Positions 51,431 through 61,934 of a stretch of 64,000 nt of DNA are shown in pieces (within the stretch, counting starts at the first letter, position 1; each line of letters begins with the position of its first letter). The notes under the pieces are model-generated. The model made no database searches. It was given only the letters and a program-made list of their open reading frames with translations, and was not told where the DNA came from. A program made the position numbers and the translations under genes. This DNA comes from Odobenus rosmarus divergens (Eukaryota > Chordata > Mammalia > Carnivora > Odobenidae). The stretch lies in contig NW_004451510.1 of assembly GCF_000321225.1 (NCBI RefSeq), forward strand, positions 63,219 through 127,218. The letters are read 5' to 3'.

Positions 51431-51899
51431 TTAGTGATTAATACGGATTCACATTTGTGAAACCCTGGGCTTAAGGTGTTCCCCCCACCCCACTGCATGT
51501 TAAAATAAAAATAGACCCACTAAAACCATGTTTTTAAGGGTTGGCACAATCTGAAGTCATCTGAAGTACGAGTGTACATTTCATCCATTAGGCAACGCTG
51601 TCCACACATATTCATTCATCTTTCAATCGTTCTCATCAAGGCTTTAGACAACATTTATCATGTGAGTGGAGAGCAAGTGGACAATAGAGATGCCTCCACT
51701 GAGCAAACAGATCCATGACGGAGAGATGAGAACAATGACCATGCCGTGTGTAGATGGAATAGAACATTTCATCATGGTGAAGCCTCTCATTCCACTGGGC
51801 AGGCCAGTTTCCTCAGGAAACAATACAAGGTGGAGAAAAGCACCGAGCATGATTCCAAATTATTATTCCAAATTATTCTAAATTCTAGGACAATTTGGC

Positions 51900-52050
51900 C
51901 TTGCACCCAGATTCTGCATCTGTGAGACCCTAGGCTTCTTTCTTGAGTTCTCTCAGCATGACTTCTCATCTGTAAAACGGGCACAGTATCTACCTCAGGG
52001 AACCAGTGGGGGATTAAATGTGATGATGCAGCAGGTAGTGAATGAGCGTT
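51900..52050 (+). mobile_element. MIR fragment
   Basis: 'gacttctcatctgtaaaacgggcacagtatctacctcagg' and 'ggattaaatgtgatgatgca' match the sense MIR core. Confidence 0.65.
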
Positions 52051-52485
52051 CTCCTCAGATTGTCAATACACGGGGACAGAAACTTCCCTGTTCTACAGGT
52101 CTGTAGCATGTGCCCAGATCTCTTCTGTGTTGTAAGTGCTTTCTAGGGTCTACTTCAAAATCTACCTCTTTGTGAAAGAAGTCATTGGTGTACTAACCCA
52201 ACTTAATGTTGGCCAATATGCATTGCAGGCTTTCCAAGTTCAAGACAATTCGAAAAACCTTTGCATGTATTCCCATCACAATGGTATCTTGTATAGGATG
52301 AGACCTGTTTTACATATTTTACCCATTTTACATATAATTAAACTGAGCATGGGGAGGGTAAGTTATTTACTCAGGTCACATGGCTGGTAAATGGTGGAGC
52401 AAGTAACCACTAAAATTGCCAAGCTACCAGTGAAGACAGGACGATCACTCACGCCCACAGTAGTATAGGACAATATCGTCTAGCT

Positions 52486-52674
52486 CAGTGATTCTCAGCT
52501 GGGAGCAATTTCATCCCCTAGGGGACATTTGGCAATGTTTGGTGACATTTTTGGTTGTCACAGCTGTGGGGTGGGTGTCAGGAAATCTGCCTGCAATGCA
52601 CAGGACAGGCCCATTCCCCAAACAAAAAATTATCCAATGCAGAAGGTCAGTAATGCTGAGGTTTGTGAAACCTC
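52486..52674 (+). mobile_element. MER20 hAT element
   Basis: 'agtgattctcagctgggagcaatttcatcccctaggggacatttggcaatgtttgg', 'cacaggacaggcccattcccc' and 'aaaaattatcc' are MER20 landmarks. The 3' terminus is replaced by the hairpin at 52651-52681. Confidence 0.88.
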
Positions 52675-52681
52675 AGCATTA
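52651..52681. repeat. Perfect 14-bp inverted repeat, 3-nt loop
   Basis: The arm 'taatgctgaggttt' (52651-52664) and its exact reverse complement (52668-52681) are separated by 'gtg'. It overlaps the right end of MER20 and extends past it. Confidence 0.95.
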
Positions 52682-53362
52682 TTACATTAAATATTTAGAA
52701 TCTTAACTATTTAGAACTCAGTTGATAACTTAGAAGAAACCATAGAATCTCTCAGATTCCAAAACAGGTAGCCCAAAGTTTGGGCAGCAAATTATATACA
52801 TTGTTACCAGAAACCCTTCAAACAATGACCTGGAACCAACTGCCTAAGGCATATTCATCTGGTGATGCAGATAAACTGATTAAAATCCCCAAGCAGGATG
52901 CTGTGGCTAAGTAGAAAGGAAGAGGGAGGAACTATGACACATGACAGAAATCAAAAAGATATAGTCAACGGCCTGCTATGTGAGGGAAGAAGAAGATATA
53001 AGAAACAGACATGAGCTCTTAGCAGCAGCGTTGGCTGTGCCAAGCCGTGGAAGAAGCGGTCATGTGGATGGAGGCAGTTCCTGGGACAGGCAAGATGGCG
53101 GCTGGGAGATGTAGAGACTTCATGCCCCACCCACCAATGGCATCTGCTACATCTCATATTATGGATCTTTTTGCGATTGCTTTTTTTTTTTTTTTTAAAG
53201 GACTCGAGAATGTCAGTTGAAGGAGACAATACGGGAAATTTGGAGAGAATCTGTCTTGGGACTTTTCCTGCATAAACTTTAGAATAACCAAGTTTTGAGG
53301 TTAAATGGCTTAATTACGATGAATGGGATCAGGAGGCAGGAAGCTGACCTGAGTATTTTTGC

Positions 53363-53389
53363 TTTATTCCATCTAATAAACATTTTATT
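53363..53389 (-). other. TGFBR2: Candidate TGFBR2 poly(A) signals
   Basis: Two AATAAA hexamers on the minus strand lie at 53389-53384 and 53368-53363, about 2.5 kb past the TGFBR2 stop. That distance agrees with the long 3' UTR known for this gene. Cleavage would be expected roughly at 53340-53370. Use of these sites is inferred. Confidence 0.6.
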
Positions 53390-55278
53390 TATATAAAAGA
53401 CAAACAATGCATAGAATGAAAATAAGTGCTTGAGACATTTGATATAAGAAGAGTATATAGCATTCACATTCCTATTTTGATACATGAGTACTGCTGAAGT
53501 GTTCCATAAAAGAATAAAACTTTCCCTTTATGTATAGTAGTAAAAAAAAAATCAGTATTTTTAGGAACTACAGAATGTTATTCCTTGGTCTTTTTCTTGA
53601 CAAAGAAATAAGAAATAAAACAAGCCACAGTATCATCTGACACTACATTCCAGTTTAGGCTGATGACCACCCAGAAGTGATAAAGCTCTTTTGAATCTTG
53701 GAAAATCCCATTAATGGACCAGTATTCTAGAAATTCACCACTAGAGGTCGATGAGCAACAGCTATTGGGACAGCATTGACAAGCCCTAAGGTGCATGGAA
53801 TTTCTGGGCATTTCATGGTATTGGGGGCAAGCTGTCCTGAACTCTCTCAGCTCACACCCACTGAGCAAGGTGCCTACGAGGTTCACCTAATCCCAAATCT
53901 CAGCGTCTCTGCTAAAACTTCAATGAGATGAGATCTTCCAAAATCCAAATGGAACTGATCTACTCACTGCCAGTCCTCTCTTATATTCCTAGTTGGCTGA
54001 AAATAGGTAGCTTCAAAAACATTTTAGAAAAAGAGATTTTTTTTTTTTGCAGCATTAACACTTATTTGTGGATTAACGAGTTCCTATGGAGTATTAAAGC
54101 TCATTCTTTGTTCTTGCCCATGTGGACACAGACTTTCTAACTGTAAATGGGATTCTTGGGTCCCACATTCAAGTCCTCGCTGACAAATTCTGCAAAGGGC
54201 GGGAAAGCTGGTATGGTGGAGAGAAAGATAACCGTGGCAGAAGCTTCTAGGTAAGAGCCGCCCTCCCTAATGCAGGGGTGGGGGGAAAGCTCTTAATATA
54301 TAGACAAAAATAGATTTGGTTTACCTCGGACCACTAGAGGGGGTCCCCTTCAGTCCAAAAAAAAAAAAAAAAAAAGACCAACTTCAAATCTTAACGCCAG
54401 ACTAGGAAAAGGGAGGGACTTGAACTCATATAGCCAGAGAATGACTGACGGAAAGTACATTTCTTACAAAAGGCCTTGCTTAGGGGCGGGTTTAATTCCC
54501 AGACTGGGGTGGGGGCGGGCAGTGGAAAATGCAAATGTTTACGTCGAGAAGTAAAACAGCTTTATAAGTGTGTCCACACCTTCGTTTTGTGAGTAATGTG
54601 GACTGGGGAAATGTGAAAACCATCCGCTATCTATCCTCACTTGCGGGATCCAGATTTTTTTTTTTTCAAAATCTCCAAATATTTAAAAAGTGGCTCAATT
54701 TTGTCAAACGCCGTTCTGGCCAAGCAAAACACATGTTCAGAGTGCCTGAGGAAACAGTTCTGACCATGGCAGAATCCTTCTGACTAAGCCAAAACGTACC
54801 TGAGCGTTCAGGAGCCCAGACAGATGGAACCCACTGGTGTTTGCGTAGAAAGCTAGAGATTCAAACCAAGCCTGATGAGAAACTCAACACAATGAACCCT
54901 GGAGGGGAGATTTGTTCCCTTTAGGGAAAGTAGCATGGGAGAATAGTAACATAGGTATGCGGGCAGGAGGCAGGGGATGGGGATTAAAGGAAAGAAAGAA
55001 TGGTCTCTCCTTAGTAGAATATGTGGCCATTTCATAAATGGGGAAATTTGTCCTGATTTTTATGCCTGTGAAGCCTGCGAAGGTAAAAAAATGGGGCTCA
55101 AAACTTTTAAGCTCTTAGAGATGGGACAGGGTTTCTGAGCTGGTTGAGGAAGGTGGCTCACAAACCAGATGTGGGCTTGAAGCTCAAGTGAAAAGTCCAG
55201 GAGACACAGTGGCACACAGGAACCCCAGCATCTGGTCCCCAAACAGTGTGACTATAATTGGCTCCATAGCCAGAAAAG

Positions 55279-55298
55279 CCCCCCCCCCCCCCCCCCCC
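55279..55298 (-). repeat. C20 homopolymer (G20 in the TGFBR2 mRNA)
   Basis: Twenty consecutive C on the + strand lie about 610-630 nt after the TGFBR2 stop. Confidence 0.9.
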
Positions 55299-55625
55299 AC
55301 CGTGCAGGGAATTACTATTTTGCAAAAGCGAGTGCAACGTGGCCACAGCAGGCTCTGAGACTCGGAGCCCCCTCCTAATGCAGAGCCCCCACCTCGTGTA
55401 GGCAGAAAACCAGCGCACGTGTTGATTGTCAAGTGCTAATGCTGTCTCGGATCCCCTTCCTTCTGTGCCTGGTTCCGGAGCTCTTCAAACAAACCAATTT
55501 CTTGGGATATTTGATTTTATTTTCCTTGTCTCTTTTCAGAGTATGGCTGTATATATATATAGATATAGACATATATAGATATATATATAAAACAGAGCTA
55601 TTCCATATTTATATACAGGCATTAA

Positions 55626-55633
55626 TAAAGTGC
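55626..55633 (-). promoter_or_regulatory. miR-17/20/93/106-family 8-mer seed match
   Basis: The minus strand reads GCACTTTA, the full 8-mer target of the AAAGUGC seed, about 275 nt after the stop. TGFBR2 is an established target of this family. The site here is a sequence match only. Confidence 0.65.
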
Positions 55634-55688
55634 AAATGTTATTGGCTATTGTAAAAATCAATATCATTTCCTGAGGAAGTGCTAACAC

Positions 55689-55696
55689 AGCTTATC
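55689..55696 (-). promoter_or_regulatory. miR-21 seed match
   Basis: The minus strand reads GATAAGCT, pairing with miR-21 positions 2-9, about 212 nt after the stop. Regulation of TGFBR2 by miR-21 has been reported. This is a sequence match only. Confidence 0.5.
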
Positions 55697-55906
55697 CTAT
55701 GACAATGTCAAAGGCCTAGAATGCTTCATGTCACCCACTCCCGGCTGCTGGTGGTTCTGCTCATCCCCACCAGCTTACAGGGAGGGCAGTGACCCCCTGG
55801 GCTTCCAGGAAGCATTGCTTCAGGTTCAGGGGCAGCCTCCTGCTGCCTCTGTTCTTTGGTGACAGGGGCAGCCCCTTCAGACGTAGGCCAGCCTGCCCCA
55901 GAAGAG

Positions 55907-56086
55907 CTATTTGGTAGTGTTCGGTGAGCCATCTTCCGGGATCTTCTCCTCGGAGCAGCTCCTCCCTGAGAGCCTGTCCAGGTGCTCCAGTTCGCTGAAG
56001 CGCTCCGCCACGCACTGGGCCGTGAGCCGGGCCTCGGGGTCATGGTCCCAGCACTCGGTCAGAGTCTCGCACACCGTCTGGATGCC
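55907..56086 (-). CDS. TGFBR2: TGFBR2, last coding exon (exon 7)
   Basis: This exon encodes the final 59 residues and TAG stop of TGF-beta receptor type 2, the membrane serine/threonine kinase that binds TGF-beta and phosphorylates TGFBR1. The peptide starts [20 protein letters not shown], includes [15 protein letters not shown], and ends in the Ser/Thr-rich tail NTTK. This is the C-terminal end of the kinase lobe (subdomain XI) plus the short tail. With the human length of 567 residues it covers positions 509-567, so the arginines of PEAR and AER correspond to R528 and R537, both mutated in human Loeys-Dietz-type disease, and both are intact here. The acceptor 'cccactgcag' precedes GGC at 56086. 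Compared with the human protein as I recall it, T replaces M512 and P replaces L563. Longer ORFs through this interval on either strand are intron read-through or antisense shadows. Confidence 0.97.
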   Translation of the reverse strand, partial: GIQTVCETLTECWDHDPEARLTAQCVAERFSELEHLDRLSGRSCSEEKIPEDGSPNTTK

Positions 56087-56232
56087 CTGCAGTGGGAGAG
56101 AAGGCACAGACCCCCTGAGCTGCTGGTTTGCGGGGCTCCACGGACGGCAGGGCGGCCCGCTGCCCTTGCTCCTGCAGTGCAGGCTGGGTGCCAAAGAGCC
56201 TGTGCGTGCCCACGTCCCACTGAGCACCCGCT

Positions 56233-56260
56233 GGGGGGGGGGGGGGGCCAGGGGGGGGGG
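56233..56260. repeat. G15-CCA-G10 tract
   Basis: Two long G-runs on the + strand are separated by 'cca', about 150 nt upstream of exon 7 in gene direction. The TGFBR2 pre-mRNA carries the C-rich version. Confidence 0.9.
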
Positions 56261-56471
56261 CAGCCACTTGTGTGTGGAACCGAGGGGCGTGCACTGTCCT
56301 GGAAGGCTGCTGCACCCATTTGCTCTCGGGCGCCATTTGATCACGACAGGTCGTGAAATGGGAGAGCTGGCACGTTTGGTCACAATAAGGCCTCTCCAGT
56401 AGGCCTCTGGGGTACAGTAGCAGCCCCAATACTGGAAAATTCCCATGAGGAGTGGCCCCTAATGCCCTGTC

Positions 56472-56910
56472 ACCCTTGCCCTAATTTTTTTAGAGCACTT
56501 TCTGATTTTCTTGTTTTGGGTGGTTTTAGGTTCATAGCAAAATTAAGTGGAAAGCACAGAGGTTTCCACATACCTCCTCCCGCCCATATATCTTGCCAAA
56601 TATGCCACATACCTCCTCCCGCCCATATGCCAAATATCTTGCATCCGTGTGGTATATCTGTTCCAATCAATGAACCAACACTGACACATCACTCCCAACC
56701 AAAGTCCACAGTTTATGTTGAGGTACGCGTTAGGGGTTCTGACAAATGTACGATGACCTGTACGCACCATTATAGTATCCCACACAGTAAGTTCCCTGCC
56801 CTAAAAATCACCCGTACCCCACCACCCCGTCTTCTTCCTCCCTCCCTTGAGCCCCTGGAGACCACAGATCTTAATGTCTCTGTGGTTTTGCCTCTCTAGG
56901 GTACCTTATA
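56472..56910 (-). mobile_element. Old L1 3' UTR relic, antisense
   Basis: 'gttttaggttcatagcaaaattaagtggaaagcacagaggtttccacatacc', 'gtggtatatctgttccaatcaatgaaccaacactgacacatcac' and 'caccattatagtatccc' match the antisense 3' region of old mammalian L1. It contains a 39-bp tandem duplication at 56566-56643. Confidence 0.75.
56566..56643. repeat. 39-bp tandem duplication
   Basis: The block beginning 'ccacatacctcctcccgcc' occurs at 56566-56604 and again at 56605-56643 with a diverged right half. Confidence 0.85.
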
Positions 56911-57485
56911 GTTGGGATCGTAGACGCATTTCTATTTAAACAGCACTGAATACCGCAATCAGAGCGAAGTCTAGGCTTTAGTCTGGTTTTATCTTGTAAA
57001 GTCCAAGCTTCCAACTGGTGCCAAGGGTGGTGCCCAGGGCCCCACTGCCCCCCAGCAACATCAAGCCGCACTTCAGAAGCAGCTGTTTTGTGGGTCAGCA
57101 GGGCTGGACTCTAGGCTATGTCAGAGGGTTTAGTCCAAACCCATGAAGGCCCCATTCGAAAGGCCCATCCAGGAAATGCTGCCTAGTATGGTGGCAAGGG
57201 TCTTCTCTCACGGCTGTAATTTTTATTTTGCATTGCAAATATTTTTATCATTTCAAGCCCTTTTTTTGCAATAAAGCAAGTGGGGGGTAAACAGATGGGC
57301 AGAACTAGAGCGTGCTCCTGGCAATTAGAGGCTTGCATGGTCACTGGTGATTCTTCACACAAGTGGCCCAGGTGGACCGGATATATCCCAGCACTCTCCC
57401 CTTCAACATCTACTACCAGTAACTTTCCCAACACACCTAGGAGCCTCTCCCTCCCTTCCCGACCTGTGAGTGAATTCATGATGTT

Positions 57486-57730
57486 GAATTAATTGTATAA
57501 TTCACCTAATTGACGGTATTGATTGATGGCCTGTTAAGAGTGGAGTGGTATTGTTGGTACACAAGTAACATTTATTTTACTCTGGCACTGTAATTACAGG
57601 CAGTAAATTAAATTAAATATTAAGCATTAACTTGAAATCAATAGGGCAACAAATTTCATTAAGAGAAAAAAATGTATTATGCAAATTCTTTCCAGAATTT
57701 TATCATCATGAATAATGGCTTCATTACAAG
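57486..57730. promoter_or_regulatory. Candidate conserved enhancer-like element in intron 6
   Basis: This AT-rich unique sequence has several homeodomain-type cores (aattaattg, cctaattg, taaattaaatta) and a perfect octamer ATGCAAAT at 57679-57686, with no repeat similarity. Function is inferred only from motif density. Confidence 0.25.
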
Positions 57731-58925
57731 AACTGTACAGCGGAGGAGGCAACAGAGTCTGAGAGAAATAACACCAGGGTCTTCTGATTTCAGAGGTAAC
57801 ACAGAGCAGTGTTGCATTTTTCAGTCAAAGAGACTTTGCCCGAAACCCCGGGGGGCAGCCCTGGGCTACCGTGGCCTGGTTCATGCTCTCTCCGCGGACT
57901 TTATTAGGGTCTGTCTGCTGAAGTGGTTCCAGGCCAGGATTGGCACAGACCGGGCTTCCTGCTCCATCTGTCTTCCTGATTGTGCGTGATTTGTTGTTTC
58001 TGTTTCTTATCTCAATTTGCCTGGCCCTGAGGAAAACCTATGACTTAGCCCCAGCCTTGACTGGATAAGGGAATTCTTCCAAAGGAGGCAATAAAACAAT
58101 TTACTCCGTAGAAAGATCAGCTCTGTCAGTGAGAGAGGAGTGCACTGTTCTCTCTCGTTCTTTCTTCACGCTGTCTCCGGGGTATGTCACATGGCCCTGC
58201 CGCCCACCACTTTCTTCTTTTTCTCTGACCACTGCCCTCATCGAAATGCTCCCAAGCAAAGAAGTTGGATAGTTCTCCCTCACCCTGTTAAGTCCAGAAC
58301 CGCTGTCCTTCCATAGCTGGCCTTACCTACCGTCTCTTGAAAGGAAAAAAGCGGCAGCCATGAAGATGTTCCCCACAAACACATTTCCTATTTGTTCACT
58401 TGCACTTTCCTACTTCTCTTGGCTTTCTTTTATTTCCGAACTGGCCTCCTCTTTGCAAATTCTGTGCGCCCAGCCCACATATGGCCCTGAGCACACGGCA
58501 GTGCGCCCCCCACCCCTGCCCCAGTCCAGCTGGCTGACAAACTCTGCTTACTTCTCACTCTGCTAAGTATTTCCTTCTAGAGGGGAAGATTCCCAGGAGA
58601 AAATATTTGGAACCCAGAAGGGAACAAAACATAAACACTCTACGCAAAGGCTTGGGGGTGAGGGGCAGAGGATGCAAACAAAATATTTTAACCCAGAAAC
58701 AAGCGGGCTTGAATAGTGGGACAAATGCCCTTCCAATGATTATTTGAGAGCCCTCTTTGAATGGAGTATCTACCTGCGGGTTGGAACTTAGAAGAACAGG
58801 TCCACACCAGTTGATGAAATTTTCTTAATAAACAAACCCTAACAGGATCATAGAACACAAAGGGACCTGCCCTCAGATTGAAGCCCAATAACCTAAAATT
58901 CTCTCCTCCCTCCGAGGCTACTTCA

Positions 58926-59261
<336 letters not shown>

Positions 59262-59440
59262 TCACTCTGAGAGCAATTTTTAAGAACAGTAGATTAAAAT
59301 AAGAAGGAAGGAGGGGTTGTGGAAAGAGCTTGAGAAATATTCAACAGATAACCGTTGAGGGCTTGCTACGTGCTACGTACTGTGCTAACAGTTGGGGACA
59401 GCGAAGAACCAGACCAACAAGGTCACTGAGCTTTCATTTT

Positions 59441-59477
59441 ATTTATTTCTTAAATTAATTAATTCATTGATGATTTT

Positions 59478-59510
<33 letters not shown>

Positions 59511-59665
59511 AAGCACGAGTAGGGGGAGAAGCAGAGGGAGAGGGACAAGCAGACTGCGCTCTGAGCTCAGAGCCTGCCCAGGGCTCCATCCCACAACCCT
59601 GAGATCATGACCTGGGCAGAAATCAAGACTCGGATGCTCAATGGACTGAGTCACTCAGGCCCCGC
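59441..59665 (-). mobile_element. SINEC, antisense, diverged
   Basis: A long (GA)n body and head complement 'gactgagtcactcaggcccc' are visible. The duplication 'ctgag.tt.catttta' at 59426-59440 and 59666-59681 is imperfect, suggesting an old copy. Confidence 0.85.
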
Positions 59666-59844
59666 CTGAGGTTACATTTTAATGCAGGCATTCTCAGTGG
59701 GGTGATGTCGCTCCAAGGGGGGGCAAAACTGGTTCTTGGGAGGTAGAAAAATCTTACATATTACACTGGTTGGTAGCCCTACAAAGGCCCCAGTACATAA
59801 GCAGGTTTAATATGTGGTGGTTAAACTTCATGGGGATATCCAGC

Positions 59845-60211
59845 CTAAAAGGGAATGAAATTCTGACATGTTACAACATGGATGAACCTTAAGAATGTTA
59901 TGTTAAGTGAAATAAGGCAGTCACACGAGGACAAACACTGCATGATTCCATTTATGAGGTACCTAAAATAGACTAATTCATAGCGACAGGAAGTAGAAGA
60001 GTGATTGCCAGGGACTGGGGGATGAAGAGATGGAGGGCTGTTGTTTAATGGGTACAGAGTTTCAGTTGGGGCGGATGAGAAAGTTCTGGAAATAGATAAT
60101 GGGGATGGTTGCACAACACTGTGAATGTACTTAATGCTAGTGAATTCTACACTTGAAAAAGGTTGAAAGGGTGAATTTTAGATTATGTTACTTTTCCATG
60201 AAGGAAAAAAA
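59845..60211 (+). mobile_element. Old L1 3' end
   Basis: 'acatgttacaacatggatgaaccttaagaatgttatg', 'aagtgaaataaggcagtcac', 'gattgccagggactggggga' and 'acttgaaaaaggttgaaagggtgaatttta' are the standard 3' region of L1M-type elements, ending in an A-run. Confidence 0.88.
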
Positions 60212-60248
60212 AATTGATGTGGAGTACCGGTCAAGAAAAAAAATGTCA

Positions 60249-60354
60249 GGGCGCCTGGCTGGCTTAGTCCATACAGCATGCGACTCTTGATCTCAGAGTT
60301 GTGAGTTCAAGCCCCACGAGGGGTGTGGAGCCTACTTAAAAAAAAAAAAAAAAA
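60249..60354 (+). mobile_element. Short Can-SINE, no CT body
   Basis: The tRNA-like head 'gggcgcctggctggcttag' continues to 'gagttcaagccccacgagggg' and then directly to poly(A). It lacks the CT-rich body and (AATA)n tail of the other copies, so it belongs to a different subtype. Confidence 0.88.
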
Positions 60355-60544
60355 GGCAAAGAAAACAACGTCTATAAAGGCTCCTTACCATAGCAATGAT
60401 GACACAAATGTTGAGCAATGCTATTTACTAGGATGACGGAGGAGAGAGATTAACAACACATCAACAAACAAAATTATAAAATAGGTAATTTTCCTTTAGT
60501 GATACATGGGACAAAGAAGAGAAGAGAGAATGATATACCCCCCT

Positions 60545-60808
60545 TCCCTAGGGCTTCAGGTTTCCACTAAGGTCAATCTCTTTATAGAAACTTCCTTGAA
60601 TATCCCCCAAGCCATCTGTGGCTAGATGTCCCGGGCAGAGCTTTATTTTAGCCTGTATCATATTTTGATATAATCGCATGTTTATTTGCCTCATCTAAGC
60701 AGACCATGAACATCTGAGGGCAGGTTCTGACTCCCTTTTGTCATTCTTCTATACAAGAGGCTCTCAACACATTCTTTGTTGAGGAATGAATGAATGAATG
60801 AATGAATC
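60545..60808 (+). mobile_element. L2 3' end with (GAAT)n terminus
   Basis: 'gaaacttccttgaatatcccc', 'gtttatttgcctcatctaagcag.ccatgaacatctgagggcagg' and a terminal 'gaatgaatgaatgaatgaat' are L2 3' landmarks. Confidence 0.75.
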
Positions 60809-61394
60809 TTAGATCCGGTCCAAAGTGGCAATGCCTAAACTCTAAGTGAAAAGTAAAACAACACACTGATTTAACTGGGTGGATCAACATACATGTCATT
60901 GCACAGGACAACCTAAAAGATTTTAGAAAACACTCCTTTACTAAAACGTGTCTGCGCTAGAAGGGGAGGATGGGCTGGACCCAATATTCTTCTTCACAGA
61001 AAGTAGAACCTTTGGCCTTTAGCAAAATAATCATGTTTAATAAGTAAAACTTTCAATAATTTGCCCTTCCAGGCTAAGAACTGAAGAAGCTTTCAACGCC
61101 CCCTTTGAAAAGGGATAGCTTATTCTAATTGGTCTGTTTGTTTTCTCCCCTTTCCCAGAACCCCACTTGCATATTCATCTTCTGTGATACCTCCACCCCC
61201 ATCCCCCAACAGAAGAGCAGCCAGGATATTGTCTTTTTTCAGGAGATTTGTGATGAAGGCCTCCCATCACATCGAGACAAGCACAAACCATCCTCCTATG
61301 TGTCCGCTTTTGCCCCCGAGTGCCATAACACTTAATCCTTACTGCTCTAGGGGTGAGAGCTGAAATTTGGTCAGCATAATATTCTTTTTTCTTT

Positions 61395-61545
61395 CTTCCA
61401 TTCCCTTATCTTCTATAGACTGTAAATTCCTAAGGTCCAAGGCTGAAGCTGAGTCTAGTGTCTTTCCAATTCTCTGCTCAGTACTTAAAATTGTGCCATA
61501 CACATAGCAGGCATTCACTAGATAGGAGTTGGGTTGAATTCAAAC
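61395..61545 (+). mobile_element. Possible L2 fragment
   Basis: 'tagactgtaaattcctaaggtccaaggctgaagc' and 'cagtacttaaaattgtgccatacacatagcaggcattcact' resemble the L2 3' UTR. Confidence 0.5.
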
Positions 61546-61728
61546 AAAAGCAGAGGACTGGCAATCAGAGCTGGTTCTCAGTACAGTTGACTCTGACCTA
61601 ACTCTTCTATAAAAGGAAGGGGCTGAATTGGATGACCTCCATGTTCCCCTCCAGACTTATCTTGTAATCCAATCTAATCGAACAATATGATGCCCTCTTA
61701 GCGCCATGACTTGAGGTGTGTATATTCT

Positions 61729-61934
61729 TTTTTTTTTTAAAGATTTATTTATTTATTTAATTTATTTGAGAGAGAGAGACACAGTGAAAGAGGGAACACA
61801 AGCAGGGGGAGTGGGAGAGGGAGAAGCAGGCTCTCCGCGGAGCAGGGAGCCCGATGTGGGGCTCGATCCCAGAACCCTGGGATCATGACCTGAGCCAAAG
61901 GCAGCCACTTAACGACTGAGCCACCCAGGCACCC
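61729..61934 (-). mobile_element. SINEC, antisense
   Basis: A perfect 16-bp duplication 'gaggtgtgtatattct' lies at 61713-61728 and 61935-61950. This is one of the best-preserved copies in the window. Confidence 0.95.

Larger units (their letters stand above)
25421..53362. other. Intergenic region between convergent GADL1 and TGFBR2
   Basis: No exon with homology and splice sites was recognised in this interval. It is dominated by the repeats listed separately. Unassigned stretches such as 32111-34830, 36372-37280, 45000-46480 and 50341-51210 show no coding signal I can support. The spacing between the two 3' ends (about 28-30 kb) is of the order expected for this gene pair. Confidence 0.7.
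53363..55906 (-). other. TGFBR2: TGFBR2 3' untranslated region
   Basis: The region runs from just after the stop codon to the distal AATAAA pair. No splice sites or recognisable transposons were seen in it. It carries a (TA)n run at 55549-55590, a G20 run in mRNA sense at 55279-55298, an A/T-rich homopolymer at about 54358-54375, and two microRNA seed matches listed separately. The extent is inferred from the poly(A) signals. Confidence 0.7.

Noticed and set aside
55158..55432. Minus-strand ORFs with a poly-Gly stretch
   Set aside because: The Gly run is translated from the G20 homopolymer in the TGFBR2 3' UTR; it is not a gene.
55911..56402. Long + strand ORFs (163 and 124 codons) over TGFBR2 exon 7
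   Set aside because: They are antisense shadows created by the GC-rich coding exon and the G-runs, with no family features.
57183..57492. 98- and 70-codon ORFs in TGFBR2 intron 6 as a possible alternative exon
   Set aside because: No splice sites in phase and no similarity to the receptor or another family were seen.
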